Origin: Casuarina equisetifolia
Taxonomy: Eukaryota > Streptophyta > Magnoliopsida > Fagales > Casuarinaceae
Length of the DNA stretch: 64,000 bases
Direction of reading: 5' to 3'
Assembly: GCA_028551475.1 (NCBI GenBank)
Contig: CM052361.1
Coordinates: 24,255,491-24,319,490, forward strand
Part shown: positions 11,101 to 23,650 of the stretch, piece after piece
Numbering within the stretch: position 1 is the first letter of the stretch
Layout: each line of letters opens with the position of its first letter
The notes under the pieces: generated by a model
Databases searched by the model: none
The model's input: only the letters and a program-made list of their open reading frames with translations
What the model was told of the DNA's origin: nothing
Position numbers and translations under genes: made by a program

Positions 11101-13626
11101 AGGTAAAAAAGACAAGTGATGGTGAAATTCAAGCTGCACTTCGAGTGAGTTATGACGAATTATCAAAAATGGAGAAAGAAGTTTTTTTAGAAATTGCATG
11201 TTTCTTTAAAGGGGAGAAAATAGATCATGCTATAGATATGCTAAAAATCTGTGGTTATGAACCATATATCATTATAGAGGATCTCATTGATAGATCTCTC
11301 ATAAGAATTCAAGGAAATGAATATTGCATGCATGATTTGTTAGAAGAGATGGGTCAAAAGATTGAGCTTTCCAAAAAACCTGATCAACGCAATAGATTAT
11401 GGCTTAGTGAAGAGATCCATCATGTGTTGAAGAATCATGGAGTAAGTAACTAGTGAAGATTAGACTTATTTATTTTTGTATATTTTTCTCTTCAAATTTC
11501 AACATATCTTTTGCTAATGTGATTATTTGTTCTTTGTTACTAGGGAATGGAAAAAGTTCAAGGCATTGTCCTAAAGTTTGCTTCACTAGAAGAATTACAC
11601 TTGAATCATGAAGCTTTCTTGAAAGCAGAAAATCTAAAATTATTAAAAATCTATAATGTGCAACTATCTCAAGGCCTTAGTCATCTTCCTGACAATTTGC
11701 GGGTTATGGAATGGCTTGGATATCCTTTAAAGTTGTTGCCAAACAGTTTTCAAGTATCCTAATCTTGTGCAACTCATTATGCCTCATAGTTCCATTAAAA
11801 GTATATGGAAGGGAAAGAAGGTATAATTATCTATTATGCAAGTGTGTATGTATGTCTTTTCATAAGTTAAATTGATGTTTTCCTAATTTCTTTTCTATCT
11901 CTAATGTTTTATTGTAGAGTCTATATGAGTTAAAGATTCTTGACCTTAGAGCTTCTGAAAATTTGTTCGAAACCCCATATTTCTCAGGACTCCCAAATCT
12001 TGAGAAATTGATTTTTGAAAGTTGTATAAAATTATTTAAGATATATCCATCTATTGGAAATCTCAAACGACTTATTTTATTGAACTTGAGTGATTGCAAA
12101 TCACTTGAGAGCCTACCATGTGAAATTAGCTTGGATTCTTTGGAAATTTTAATGCTTTCTGGTTGTTTGAAAGTCAAAAAATTTCCAAAAATTGTGGGAG
12201 ATATGAGAAATTTATCAAAATTATATTTGGATGGGACTGCAATAAAAGATCTTCCTTTGTTGATGGAGCGTTTATCAGGCCTTATTGTTCTGAATTTAGA
12301 AAATTGCAAGGGCTTGTTGACTCCTCCAAGAGTCCTTGCTACTTTGACGTCTCTCAAAAATCTCAATTTGAAAGGTTCTCCCGTATTTGATAAATTGCCG
12401 AAGAACCAAAGGAATGCGGAAGATGTTGAGGAGCTTGATATTGCTGTAAGACAAGAACGCTCTCGTGGATTTAAATGGCAGCTGCTTACACCACGATACT
12501 TCAATCATGGTTCATTGCCAAATTCTAACAATGCCTTGGTATTGCCTAGTTTATTCTCAAGCTTGCGGTCATTGACAGAATTGAATTTGAGTTATTGTAA
12601 TTTATCAGACGGAGCAATTCTCAGTCATCTAAGCAGGTTGACATCGTTAGAAGGGCTGAATCTAAGTGGAAATATGTTTGGGTACATCTCGGAGAGTATC
12701 TCTCAACTTTCTAAGCTCAAGCGCCTTTACCTGAATGACTGCAGCAGGCTTCAATCATTGCCAAAATTTGCATCAAGCGTTCAATTCGTAAGTCGTTACA
12801 TTGGCAAAATAGAATCAGGTGATTTGCTGCGGTGAAGACTGATGAAATAGGAGGGTATCTTCTCTATGGCTCTTGGTCAGGGGTTCAGGGTGTCAGAGTT
12901 GCAACTGACAACTACGACAAACTTCCATGGATGCAGGTCCCTCTCTCTCTCTCTCGCTCTCTCTCTCTTTTAGGGGTTACAGTGTCAGAGTTGCAAATGA
13001 CCATGACAACAATTGTCATGGCTTGCAGTGCCCTCTCTCTATCTACAATGAAATTTAACATTTTTTGTGTGGTCTATCTTTGACAGCTGGGCATTGATCT
13101 TGGCAGAGTAGCGTATTGTCTTTTACCCGCAGATGGGATTCCAATGTTGTTCAACAATTTGAATAATGGTTGCTTTGTTAAACACCGACTTGATCAGCAT
13201 TCAGATGATGGAGGCAACTACTTAGGATGTGCACTGTATTTTGAATACATTGATTGTGGCCGCGATTTTGCGATTGTGCGTCTAGACCCAGCTCATTTCT
13301 ATAGAGGAACTCTTTTAACAGATTTTGTTTTGCACTTCGACACTGATGAAGGTCCTCTCAAAGAACCACTGTATTTATGGGGCGGTAGTAAGGGAACTTG
13401 CGAACCACGTAGATTTTGTGTATATATACCGCGTATATGGTTTGTAGAAAAATCATATAATATGGATAGATGGAGCTACATCGAGGCTTCAATTATATCT
13501 CCTTGTCCAAAAATGGAGATCCGTAAGTGTGGAGGTCATCTGATATACGAGCGAAATGCCCAAGACTTTGTCCAATTGTTTAATGGTTATAAGGGCACTA
13601 TATGGCAATGGACGCCTTGGACTTAG
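8154..13626 (+). pseudogene. TNL-B, full-length TIR-NB-LRR with two frameshifts
   Basis: Complete five-exon TNL. Exon 1 8154-8656: TIR domain (YDAFLSFRGIDTR, then WCLDEL carrying the catalytic Glu of plant TIR NADases; the usual GED is GID). Intron 1 8657-10345. Exon 2 10346-11441: NB-ARC with intact P-loop GMGGIGKTT, kinase-2 [28 protein letters not shown] and MHD. Exon 3 11544-11820. Exon 4 11918-12936: LRRs. Exon 5 13087-13626: post-LRR domain. All boundaries are GT-AG. Relative to paralogues exon 3 carries one extra base near 11755, giving a stop at 11762, and exon 4 shifts frame near 12825. A translated product would stop just after the NB-ARC, a TIR-NB form. So it is a pseudogene, a truncated TN allele, or carries sequence errors. 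Its closest relative in the window is TNL-E. Confidence 0.85.
9850..10023 (+). mobile_element. SINE with A-rich tail in TNL-B intron 1
   Basis: Sequence from about 9850 has a tRNA-like A box (ATTTAGTTGGAACTTATG) and a B-box-like segment (GGTCTTGTGTTCAACATC), then a pyrimidine-rich end and a long (A4-6 G) tail at 9958-10023, the layout of plant tRNA-derived SINEs. Diverged copies sit at the same place in intron 1 of TNL-E and TNL-H. Confidence 0.6.
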
Positions 13627-14404
13627 GTGTCTGTTCTTGAGGAGAGTCACAAATGGATGGATGCAGGATGACATCGTCATTACCAATGCTACATGTAAGT
13701 TTGTTTTAAATATGTTATTGTTAGGAATTATCCTATGTATTAAGAAGGGAGTAACTCGATATTATTGTGTTTGAATGGCCAATGGTAAGTCAATAATACT
13801 CGAACAAGGAGTTCACTTGCCACTTGATAGAATATTTGGGAACTGTTTGCTGACATTAATCCCTATTTTTGTTTTTCTTTTCATTTTTGTATAATAGATA
13901 ATAGTTACTATATTATACTAAAAATCTCTAGTAAGCTTGCCTTGATGCGATTTCATTGAAAAATGGCATTGTCATTAGTTTTGCAAGCATGAATTTTGTT
14001 TTTGTTTGAACAGTCGGTGAGAAGCATGCTCTTTCTTCCTGGATATTTTACTGTTAGCCATCATTTTGGAACGGCTAATAATTAGATGGATGTTATTTGC
14101 AAGGACTCAAGGACTTCATTTAGAGCATCGAATGGCTAGTTTGGAGCCAATTGCTGATATTGGTATCTTTTTTAGTTGTTCAACTAAAGGATGATATAAA
14201 TTCGATTTTATAAGATTTTGTGCTGTGACAAGCTTCTGATTAAGTGTAATATCTTAGGATTCAAGCCGTATAAAACTTTGTAAACTCTTTTTCTGTTTGG
14301 ATTGCTTAATTTAGTCAATTTTCTTCACATTAGCAATATTTTTTTCTCCTTTCAACCTCATCAAAGAAAGATTTTAGCTTATTATGTATTGGATTTCTCT
14401 CATT
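13627..14404. other. TNL-B 3' flank
   Basis: Non-coding sequence shared with the 3' flanks of TNL-C, TNL-E and, in part, the sequence near 50040. No separate gene seen. Confidence 0.6.
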
Positions 14405-15690
14405 GATTTGACATCTCTCAAAAGTGTCAATTTGTCAAGCTCTTTGATGTTTGATAGAATGGCAAAGAACCAAAGGAATATGGAAGATGTTGAGGAACTT
14501 GATATCCATGGAACTGCTACAAGACAAGAACGCTCTTGTAAATTTAAACGGCAGCTACTTACACCATGTTTCTTCAGGCATTGATCATTGCCAAATCCTG
14601 ACATTGGCTTAGTATTGCCTTCTTTATTCTCAAGCCTGTGCTTGTTGACAAGTTTGAATTTGAGTGATTGTAATTTGTCAGACGGAGCAATTCTCAATCA
14701 TCTAAGCCGGTTGACATCATTGGAAGTGCTAAATCTAAATAGAAATATGTTTGAGTACATCCCAGAAAGTATCTCTCAACTTTTCTAAGCTCAGGTGCGT
14801 TTGCTTGAATGACTGTAGCAGGCTTCGATCTTTGCCAAAATTTGCACCAAGCGTTCAATTCGCATGTCGTTGTAGTGGAAAAATACCCTATGATGAATTT
14901 GCTGTGGTGAAGACTGATGAAATAGGAGTTTATATTCTCTGGTAATCTTGGTCAGGGGTTCAGGGTATCAGTGTTGCAAATGACGACTACTACGAACTTC
15001 CGTGGATGCAGGTCTCTTTCTCTTTCTCTCTCTCTCTAGCTCTTTTTTAGGGGTTCAAAGTGTTAAGAGTTACAAATGACCAAGACAACAATTGTCATGG
15101 CTAGCAGCTGCCCTCTCTCTATCGACAACAAAATTTAACATTCTCTGCGTGGTCTATTTTTTACGGCTGGCCGTTGATCTCATCAGAATAGCGTATTGTC
15201 CTTTACCCACGGATGGGATTCCAATGTTGTTCAACAATATGAATAATGGTTGCTTTCTTAAACTTCAATCAGGATTAATCCGGTAGAAGCGACTGGTTGG
15301 GATGTGCTCTGTATTTTCAATACGAGAGTCGTGGCTGGTCATTGGGGATTGAACATGTTCTTTTAGCTCATTGGTATGAAGGAACTATAGCAGATTTTGT
15401 TTTTCATTTCGACACTGATGAAGGTCCTCTTAAAAAACCCCTGTGTTTCGTGGACCCTAGTGAGGGACGTTGGCCACATGGGCCACGAAGATTTTGTGTA
15501 TGTATAGCACACATTTGGTTTATAGAAGAATCCTATAATGTAGATAGATGGAGCTACATTAAGGTTTCAATTACATCTACTTGTCCAAGCTTGGAGATCC
15601 ATATGTGTGGAGGTCATCTGATTCACAAGCGAAATGCCCAAGACTTTCTTCAACCGTTCAAGGTTTATAAGAACCATATGTTGTTTTGGA
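14405..15690 (+). pseudogene. TNL-C, 3' half of a TNL pseudogene
   Basis: Starts inside LRR exon 4 (SLKSVNLSSSLMFDR...) with no TIR, NB-ARC or exon 3. Exon 4 part 14405-15011 ends in TGCAG|GTCTCT followed by a pyrimidine tract. Exon 5 runs from about 15169 to 15690, but its acceptor AG is changed (ACGG instead of ACAG). A TGG-to-TGA stop lies at about 14582, an extra T at about 14786, and a frameshift near 15285. The usual stop codon is also lost, so the frame continues to 15779. A relic of a B/E-type gene. Confidence 0.85.
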
Positions 15691-15869
15691 CTTGGGCGAC
15701 TGTTCGTGGGGAGTCTCAGATATGGATGGGAAGCAGGATGACATCATCATTAACGATGCTACATGTAAGTTTATTTTAAATATCTTATTGTTTGGCATTA
15801 TGCTATGTATTAGCAGGGAGTCACTACACATTGTTGCGTTTGAATTACCAATGGTAAGGCAGTTGTACT

Positions 15870-15967
15870 TAGCCCCAAGGGTGTGGTTGAGATGGTAGAG
15901 GCCCGTGTGGGATTTCCTACAAAGTAGGGATCGTGAGTTCGAAAAACAAAATTTAGATAAAAAAAAA
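15870..15967 (+). mobile_element. short SINE with ~12-bp target duplication
   Basis: About 98 bp, present here but missing from the same position in the TNL-B and TNL-E 3' flanks. It has an A-box-like TGGTTGAGATGG, a B-box-like CGTGAGTTCGAAA, and a final A run. It is bounded by AGGCAGTTGTACT (15857-15869) and AGGCATTTGTACT (15968-15980), a target site duplication with one mismatch. Confidence 0.75.
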
Positions 15968-15980
15968 AGGCATTTGTACT

Positions 15981-17214
15981 CAAACAAGGAGTTCACTTCT
16001 CACATGATTGAATATTTTGGCATTAACACAATTTCATTGTAATTATTAGTAATTATTGAGGAATGGCTAAATTAGGTAGATGTTAAGTTGATAATAAATG
16101 ACTTATGGATGGATTGCTTGAAAAAATAGGATGTCTACTTAAAAGCAATATTCTGAAAGGGAGGAGAGTTGAAGTAGGAGGCAGTGTTTCAAATGCACAA
16201 TAGAGGTTGTCAATCCATCGCATACAAGTTATCTCTGTTTCCATTCCCAAATTCTGACTGAAAAAGAGAGATGCAATCTAAGGAAGAAAGTCATGAATAC
16301 GAAACCGACCAAAACTTACAATTCTTATATCAAGTAGCAAAATGGAATTACCTAGTTACATGATTGCATTTACTGATGCCTAGATGCAAATTGGACGAAT
16401 AAGTAGCCATACAGTATCAGTTTGACCTACAACAGCCTTTGAATAATCGTTCCTAATGCTATTTTGAAAAGAACTGTTGAATGGAATGCAACCTTGTATG
16501 AAAACATCTCAATTTTTTTCATTGAAGGGATCAAAATTATCCCCACCGTTAGAAAACGCGTCCTAGAGCAGGTTAGACACGCAAAAAGCTTAAACAGAGA
16601 GTCATGCAGAAAGGTCTGCACCTTGAAACCTCCGGTTGCGTTTCCAGACCGCCAACCCCACCATTTTAGTAAAAGTAAACAAAGTTGAAAGTCTACGAAG
16701 GCTGAAGAAAGAAGGCAAAGACTCCCAGCACCCGTCTCTGGTTATGACTCCTTTCGTTGCATTAAGCGTGAGATCCACGAAATGTTTTTGGGTTAGCGTG
16801 TCATCCCCCTTTAAAAAACGCGTAAACGTTTCAACGCGTAAACACACCAACCCACCAACCCAACATTTTTGAAAAAGTAAACAATGTTGAAAGTCTACAA
16901 GCTGAAGGAAGAAGACTAAAGACTTTGATTTCTTATACATCGTGAGCTGTTAGCGTCCCTAGCAACTATAGCCGTTAGATCAAGTGGAATCCAGAAGTGC
17001 AAGATCCATCCGAAAGACGAGTGAAGTGTGAAGCAGTGTGAATATTACTGGTTGGCATTTTAGTGCTGTTCCCACTATCTAAGATGAATATAAAGAAGAT
17101 TTCATTTTGGATAATTTGACAACTTTGCCGCTTCACGGTTTCGTTAGTCGCCGGTGAAGCAGTGTCTGCACCTTTCTCAAACCTCCAAGCCGGGTGAAGC
17201 AGCGTAATTCTCCA
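15981..17214. other. TNL-D 5' flank, duplicated at 50.1-51.3 kb
   Basis: Non-coding. From about 16020 it is colinear with 50140-51292 upstream of TNL-G, at an offset near 34.08 kb. It contains the shared upstream block near 16560-16595 and a TATAAAG element about 125 bases before the TIR start codon. Open frames on both strands here have no protein motif. Confidence 0.7.
16555..16838. promoter_or_regulatory. three AACGCG (CGCGTT) boxes upstream of TNL-D
   Basis: AACGCG occurs at 16555-16560, 16817-16822 and 16833-16838. Its complement CGCGTT is the rapid stress response element bound by CAMTA factors, known regulators of plant immunity. The same three sites are kept upstream of TNL-G. Function is inferred from the motif only. 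Confidence 0.35.
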
Positions 17215-20200
17215 ATGGCTTCCGCTACCAATATAGCAGCATCTTCTTCCTCTTTGTTGCGCCGATGGAAGTACGATGTTTTTCTTAGTTTTAGAGGTGA
17301 AGACACCCGCAAGAACTTTGCAGATCATTTATATGTTGCTTTGTGTCATAAGGGAATTAAAACCTTCAGGGACGACGAAAAACTTGACAGGGGAAAGCCA
17401 TCTCATTAGAGCTCTTCAAAGCCATAGAAGAGTCAAGATTCTCGATCATCATCTTTTCAAGAAATTATGCGTCGTCAACATGGTGCCTAGATGAACTTAC
17501 AAAGATTGTTGAGTGCATGAAACAAAAGAGTATGATTGTTTATCCTGTCTTTTACCATGTGGATCCCTTTGAAGTACGCTGTCAAAGTGGAGGTTTTGCG
17601 GAGGCCTTTGTTAAACATGAAGAAGATTCTAAGGAAAATAAAGAAAGAATGCAAAGATGGAGAAATGCCTTGAGAGAAGTGGCCAATATCTCTGGATGGG
17701 ATTTAAAGAACAGGTGACACTATTATAGCTTCTTTTAGTTAGAATTCTTTGATTTTTAGTTCAAAAAATAACAATTCCTTTTACTTTCTTAATACAATAA
17801 CAAATGAAAACTGTGTGGGGTAAATTTATTTTATTATTGTGTCGAATATATTGTGTATTTTTTAACCAAGAATGAACTTTATAGTATAATGCATTTTACT
17901 TTCTTACTTTCCTTTTTTGCTTTAGGTTTGACTTATTTGAACTGATAAGATTTAGTAGTAGGTTTATTCACATAATGTCTCGAATGAACAAAAAAAAAAG
18001 TTTCAAACAATTAGTTTATTCATACTAGTTGCTGAAACCAAATTCTACTTGTCCCAAGGAGTCGGTCACCTAGTTTTGTCATTGTTCAATTGGGAAAATT
18101 GGAAGTCTACTTGCAAACCACGAAATGTGTTATCTTCAAATAACTACAAATCATTACAAATTAAAAACCTCACTTAGTTTGTAGCATCTTTTCAAAGTCC
18201 CTATGAATACGTAAAGGTAAATAGAACCTAATGCTTTCACATTAAGACTTTGTGGTTGACAAATTTAATATATTTGACATGAGTGCCAATGTTTTTTTTT
18301 TTTTCTTAATTGAGGCCAATAGCGCCACTCTCCTACAAGAACATGCACATTCAAGCCATAACCTACACGAAAGGTTAAGTTTTCACCATGTATAGCTGAT
18401 TTTTTATTTAAAGTGAAGGCACACTATTGAATTCATGAATATTAGTAGAAAGGAAGATAAGGGAGAATTCTTTTTAACTAAATCAATTTAATTAAGAAAA
18501 GTAATGGTAAGATGATAAAATGTCAATTAATAGGCCTTTTATGTGTTAAGCCAAAGGATGATTGTGGAGTTTAATCGACAAAATTATATTGACAATCAAT
18601 CATTAAAATCAAAGTTAGAAAACATATGGCAATTGATTGTCCGTGTTTTGCGTCAAACAAATCAAGTAAACCTCGATTATAGCGCTTTACAAAATACTAC
18701 AATCTCCATTTTTTGTCAACCCAAGCTGAAATAAAAATATTTAATAATTTTTCTCTTTTTCTGTTTTATGATTCATCTCATGAAAATTATTATTATTATT
18801 CTTCTCTTAATTTGCAGCTATGAGTCAACAATTATCAATAAAATTTCTGCTGAGATACTTGGTCAATTGAATTTTTTATGTTCAAGTGTTTCAAAGAACC
18901 TTATTGGAATATCCTCTCGCATAGAGAAAATGATAAGTTTGTGTGAAGATTTGAAGATGGATGATGTTTGCTTTATGGGAATATATGGGATGGGTGGAAT
19001 AGGTAAAACAACTCTTGCACATTCTATTTATGAAAAACTTTCTTGTCAATTTGAAGCTAGTGTCTTTCTTGACAATATTAGAGAAAAAACCAAAATACAT
19101 GGTCTAGTTGCTTTACAAAGAGAACTCCTTTCCATAATCCTTAAAGAAAGAGAAATTGACATACATAATGTTAAGGAAGGAGTTGATATGATCCAAAAAA
19201 GATTGCATGGTAAAAAGGTTCTTATTATTCTTGATGATGTAGATAAACTTGAGCAGTTATGTGCATTGGCACAAACACGTGATTGGTTTGGTGGAGGAAG
19301 TAAAATCATCATAACAACAAGAAATAAACGTATTTTGATTGAGCATGATGTTGGTGAAGATGAAACATATGAGGTTAAAGAATTGAATTACGTAGAAGCT
19401 CTTGAACTTTTTAGTTGGAAAGCCTTTAAGGAAGACCAACCTCCTACAACTTTTATGGAGCTATCCAAGGAGTTTTTGAAATATGCAAATGGTCATCCTT
19501 TAGCTCTTGAAGTTTTGGGTTCATCCTTATATCATAGAAGTCAAGATTTATGGAAAAGTATGCTGAGAAAAGTAAAAAGATTTGGTAATGATAAAATCCA
19601 TGCTATTCTTCAAGTGAGTTTTGATGAACTATCAGAAATGGAGAAAGAAGTTTTTTTGGATATTGCTTGTTTCTTAAATAGGGAGGAAGAAGATCGTGCA
19701 AGAGAGATATTAGAAAGTTGTGGTTATGAACCAAATATCATTATAGATGACCTCATTAGTAAGTCTTTTATAAAAATCCATCAAGACATATTGTGGATGC
19801 ATGATTTGTTAGAAAATATGGGCCAAAAGATTGTTTATTCTGAATCTTTCGAAGAACCTGGCTCACGCAGTAGATTGTGGCTTACTCAAGATATCTATCA
19901 TGTTTTGAAGAATGATACAGTAAGTAACTAATAAAACTAGACTTATAAATTTTTGTATATATTATACTTTGCTCAAATTTTAGCATATATTTCATTAATG
20001 TAATTTTTGTTCTTGGTTATTAGGGTACGAGAAAAGTTAAGGGGATGGTCCTAAAGTCTTCTTCACAAGAAGAATTACATTTGAATCCTAAAGCCTTCTT
20101 GAAAGTGAAAAATTTAAAATTGTTAAAAATCTCTAATGTTCTCCTCTCTCAAGGCCTTAATCATCTTCCTAACAAGTTACGGGTTATAGAATGGCTTGGA

Positions 20201-22026
20201 TATCCTTTAAAGTCTTTGCCAAAAAGGGTTATACCTCCTAACCTTGTGGAACTCATTATGCCTTCTAGCTATATTAGAAGTGCATGGAAGGGAAAAAAGG
20301 TACAATCATCTTTCATGCAATTGTGTTTGTGTGTGTATGTCTTTCCATAAATTAAATTGATAATTTCTTAATTTCTTATTTTCTAATATTTTATTACAGA
20401 ATTTATATGAGTTAAAGATCCTTGATCTTAGATACTCTCACAATTTAATCAAGACCCCAGATTTCACGGGACTTCCAAATCTTGAGAAATTAATTCTTCA
20501 AGGTTGTGTGAAATTATCTAAGGTAAATCCATCTATTGGAAATCTCAAACGACTTATTTTATTAAACTTCAAAGATTGTAAATCTCTTAGTAGCCTTCCA
20601 TGTGACATTAGCTTAGATTCTCTTGAAATTCTTATTCTTTCTGGTTGCTTGAAAATTAAGAAGTTTCCAGAGATTGTGGGAAATATGAAAAGATTGTCGC
20701 AACTATATTTGGATGGGACTTCTATAAAAGAGCTTCCTTTGTCGATGGAGCATTTAACTAGCCTTACTCTCATGAATCTGGAAAGTTGCAAGGGCTTGTT
20801 GACTTTTCCAAGAGTCCTTTCTACTTTAACATCTTTAAAAAAACTCAACCTATCCGGTTCTTTGATATTTGATAAAATTCCAATGAAACAAAGGAATGTG
20901 AAATATCTTGAGGAACTTGATATATGTGGAACTACTATAACACAAGCACACTCTCATGGCTTTGGACCGTGGCTACTTACATCAAGATTTTTCAATCGTT
21001 GGTCATTGCCAAAACCCGACATTGGCTTGGTGTTGCCTACTTTGTTCCCAAGCTTATGCTTCTTGACAGAATTGAATTTAAGTTATTGTAATTTGTCACA
21101 TGGAGCAATTCCTAGTGATCTGAGTGGGTTGTCATCATTGGAAGTTCTAAATCTAAGTGGAAATAAGTTTGAGTACATTTCGGGAAGTATCTCTCAACTT
21201 TCTAAGCTCAAGCATGTTTACTTGGATGATTGTAGTAGGCTTCGATCATTGCCAAAATTTGGATCGAGTATCCAACTTGTAAGGACTTCGTACTGTACCT
21301 TATTGGAAAGAAATTTGAATGAAAGTGATATAATCACTTGTGATGAGAAAGGCCTTTATGTTCTAAGGGGTAATAGTTTAGGTAATAATGATTACTTCGT
21401 TCAAAATCCGGACATAGTGGTTATCAAACAACCTCAGGTATCCTCCCTCTCTCTCTCTCCTCCCCTCTTCCCCTCTCCCTCACAAGTACAGGTACCTCAC
21501 TCATCTACAATTAACATTTTTTTTTTTTGTTCATTTCTGATAGGAACCCATTGATCCTGGCAGAGGAGTGCATTGTGTTTTACTCGGAGATGAAATTCCA
21601 ATGTTGTTCAATAATCTAAATAATAATGGTTGCTTTGTTAAACTCCAAATTGATCGAGATTCAAATGATAGAGGCAACTGGTTGTTATGTGCTTTGTATT
21701 TTGAGTATGAAGCCCCCTCACTTTGTAAATATGTAGAATGTTCAGGCGAATTTGTTATTCATTTTGACACTGATGAAGGTCCTCTTAAAAAACCCCTAAT
21801 CCTCCATTACCCTACTAGGCTATATAGATATTGTGTATATATACCACTATTCTGGTTTAGAGAAAGATCACATAACATTGATACATGGAGCTACATCGAG
21901 GCTTCAATTACCTCTTCAGCCATGGATGTCCATATGTGTAAGGGTCGTCTAATATACAAGAGAAATGCCGAAGACTTTCTCCAAATTTGTGCTGCTTATC
22001 CCTTCTTCATTCAGGTATGTACCTAA
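17215..22026 (+). pseudogene. TNL-D, full-length TNL with one frameshift in the TIR exon
   Basis: Five exons: 17215-17713 (TIR), 18818-19919 (NB-ARC), 20024-20299 (start of LRR), 20400-21437 (LRR), 21544-22026 (post-LRR domain). NB-ARC motifs are all present: [42 protein letters not shown]. Exon 1 has GGGGAAAGCC where TNL-G has GGGGAAAAGCC (about 17394), one A short, so the TIR frame ends at 17409. The remaining exons are open. Either this is a young pseudogene or the homopolymer was misread. The rest is very close to TNL-G. Confidence 0.85.
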
Positions 22027-23183
22027 GCGTTTGTTCATGGAGTCACTAGTGACAAGATATTACTGTCAGGAATCAGGACGACATCGCCCATTACCTCTGA
22101 GTGACTGATGAAACAAGCATGTTTTTGAATATCTTATCATTAGACATTATTTTGTGTATTAAACAAGTTAACTAAATACTCACAACGAGTTCATTTGCCA
22201 CACTAATTGAAAATTTTGGAATTGTTTACTAACATTAGTTCTTTTTTTCTTTTTCATTTTTACGTAACAAATAGCAGTTACGGTATTCTATTTAAGAATG
22301 TATAGGAAGCTAGCTTTGAACACAATTTCATAGAAAAAAGGAGTTGGCTTTACCTCTGCAAGCATGATATTCTATTTTGCTTGAATGATTGGTTATAAAC
22401 ATGCCTTTTTTTCTTGAATTTTAGGTTGTTAGCCATTGATGTGGAATCAATGAAATAGATGGATATTAATGTACTAATAAATGATTGCAATATTTACTCA
22501 AAAAAGGACTCTATTTGCATCATTGAATCGATAGTTTGGAATCAACTGCTGATAGTAGTTTCTCTATTTCTATTATTTAGTCAATTGAAGATGATTTAAT
22601 GTAGTTTTCAACAAAGGTTTCACACAAGTAAAGAAACACAGAAATATAGAAACACAGCATATTATAGTTCATTGATCATATTAAAGCCCTTTTTTAATTG
22701 CTGCTTTCTTTAGATTTTAGTTCTTTAACATTTAAGAACTTTCCCGTATCACTAAACAATTCAAACAGTCAGCTATAGTGAAGCCACCAATTCAAAACAC
22801 AAGGTGTTCATGTGTGAATTCCAACACAAAATAAACAGGTAAAGTTCAACACAAGCGAAACAACAAAATAAGGCTCAAACAAGTTTGAGATCTATTTAAT
22901 TGTTAATCTATGCTTGAGTTCCCAAACCAACCCCATCAGCAATTTAAACAGCCTTGTATCATTTTACTCCCCTCCTACTCTTCTCCTTCAAGGCTGGAAA
23001 GGTCAAAAATCCACTTCAGAGTCTTCAAAACAAACCAAAAGAACTTTCTATTCAGAGAGGTATACCTTTGGCTTGTAGATATAACCACCATAATGAGACA
23101 TTCATGACTTCAGCTCCACACAACAAATCATAAGATATTAGCTTGAATCACTGAAATTTTGTTCAGATTAAGGCATCAATAAC
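22027..23183. other. TNL-D 3' flank
   Basis: Non-coding, colinear with 56132-57331 behind TNL-G. The part 22800-23060 recurs in diverged form at 23900-24130. I see no gene. Confidence 0.6.
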
Positions 23184-23429
23184 TCAAATGGAAGCAATAA
23201 CATCTTCCACGCTTTGAATTTCTTCTCCCCCATCCTCTTCGTACTCGTCGCTCTCGCCCCTATACCCATCAACCTCAGACCTTTCGTTCAGATAGTTCAC
23301 CGCAGCCCGAGCCAGCACCAACTTATCTGAATTCAAAATGTCAAACAAGTGCATTGTCCTCGGCGTCAATATGCTGCTAAGCCACACAGTATCCAATATT
23401 TCGGTCGTCAAGAACATCGACTTCTCTTT
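23184..23429 (-). pseudogene. plastid-type ribosomal protein L4, last-exon relic (copy 1)
   Basis: On the minus strand, CAG| at 23430-23432 precedes an open stretch reading KEKSMFLTTEILDTVWLSS, then LTPRTMHLFDILNSDKLVL, AAVNYLNER and an acidic tail. I recognise this as the C-terminus of the nuclear-encoded organellar (chloroplast type) 50S ribosomal protein L4. Upstream coding exons are absent. Compared with the copy at 57.3 kb, seven codons (RNMGTLK) are deleted. It is a gene fragment carried along with the TNL duplications. Confidence 0.6.
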
Positions 23430-23509
23430 CTGGTCGACACATCGGATTGAATTTGTTTATGCCTCTAAAATAAATATTAAAAATCAGTGTTCAATCCGAA
23501 GTCCTGAGG

Positions 23510-23650
23510 CAGTCTGCACTGAAAGATGTTCACATATGGACTAATGTATAAGACGGAGTGACAGCTCCCAGCAAGCGCTATGCAATTTGGCCGGGCTTGG
23601 CAGGAGTGTGTCCGCGCAAACTCCAGTGAGGACGTCAGGTTCATTTTCTA
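23510..23650. repeat. ~130-bp repeat next to the rpl4 relic (copy 1)
   Basis: Segment GCAGTCTGCACTGAAAGATG... to GACGTCAGGTTCATTTT. It recurs at about 39370-39510 and 58870-59000, each time directly beside an rpl4 relic. It is probably intron or upstream sequence of the same ancestral gene. Confidence 0.65.

Noticed and set aside
16427-16940. Open frames on both strands, repeated at 50513-50936
   Set aside because: Similar in both duplicates only because the DNA is nearly identical; the frames overlap one another and have no motif.
17276-17494. Open frame overlapping the TNL-D TIR exon in another frame
   Set aside because: It only covers the region around the frameshift; the true TIR frame is clear from TNL-G.
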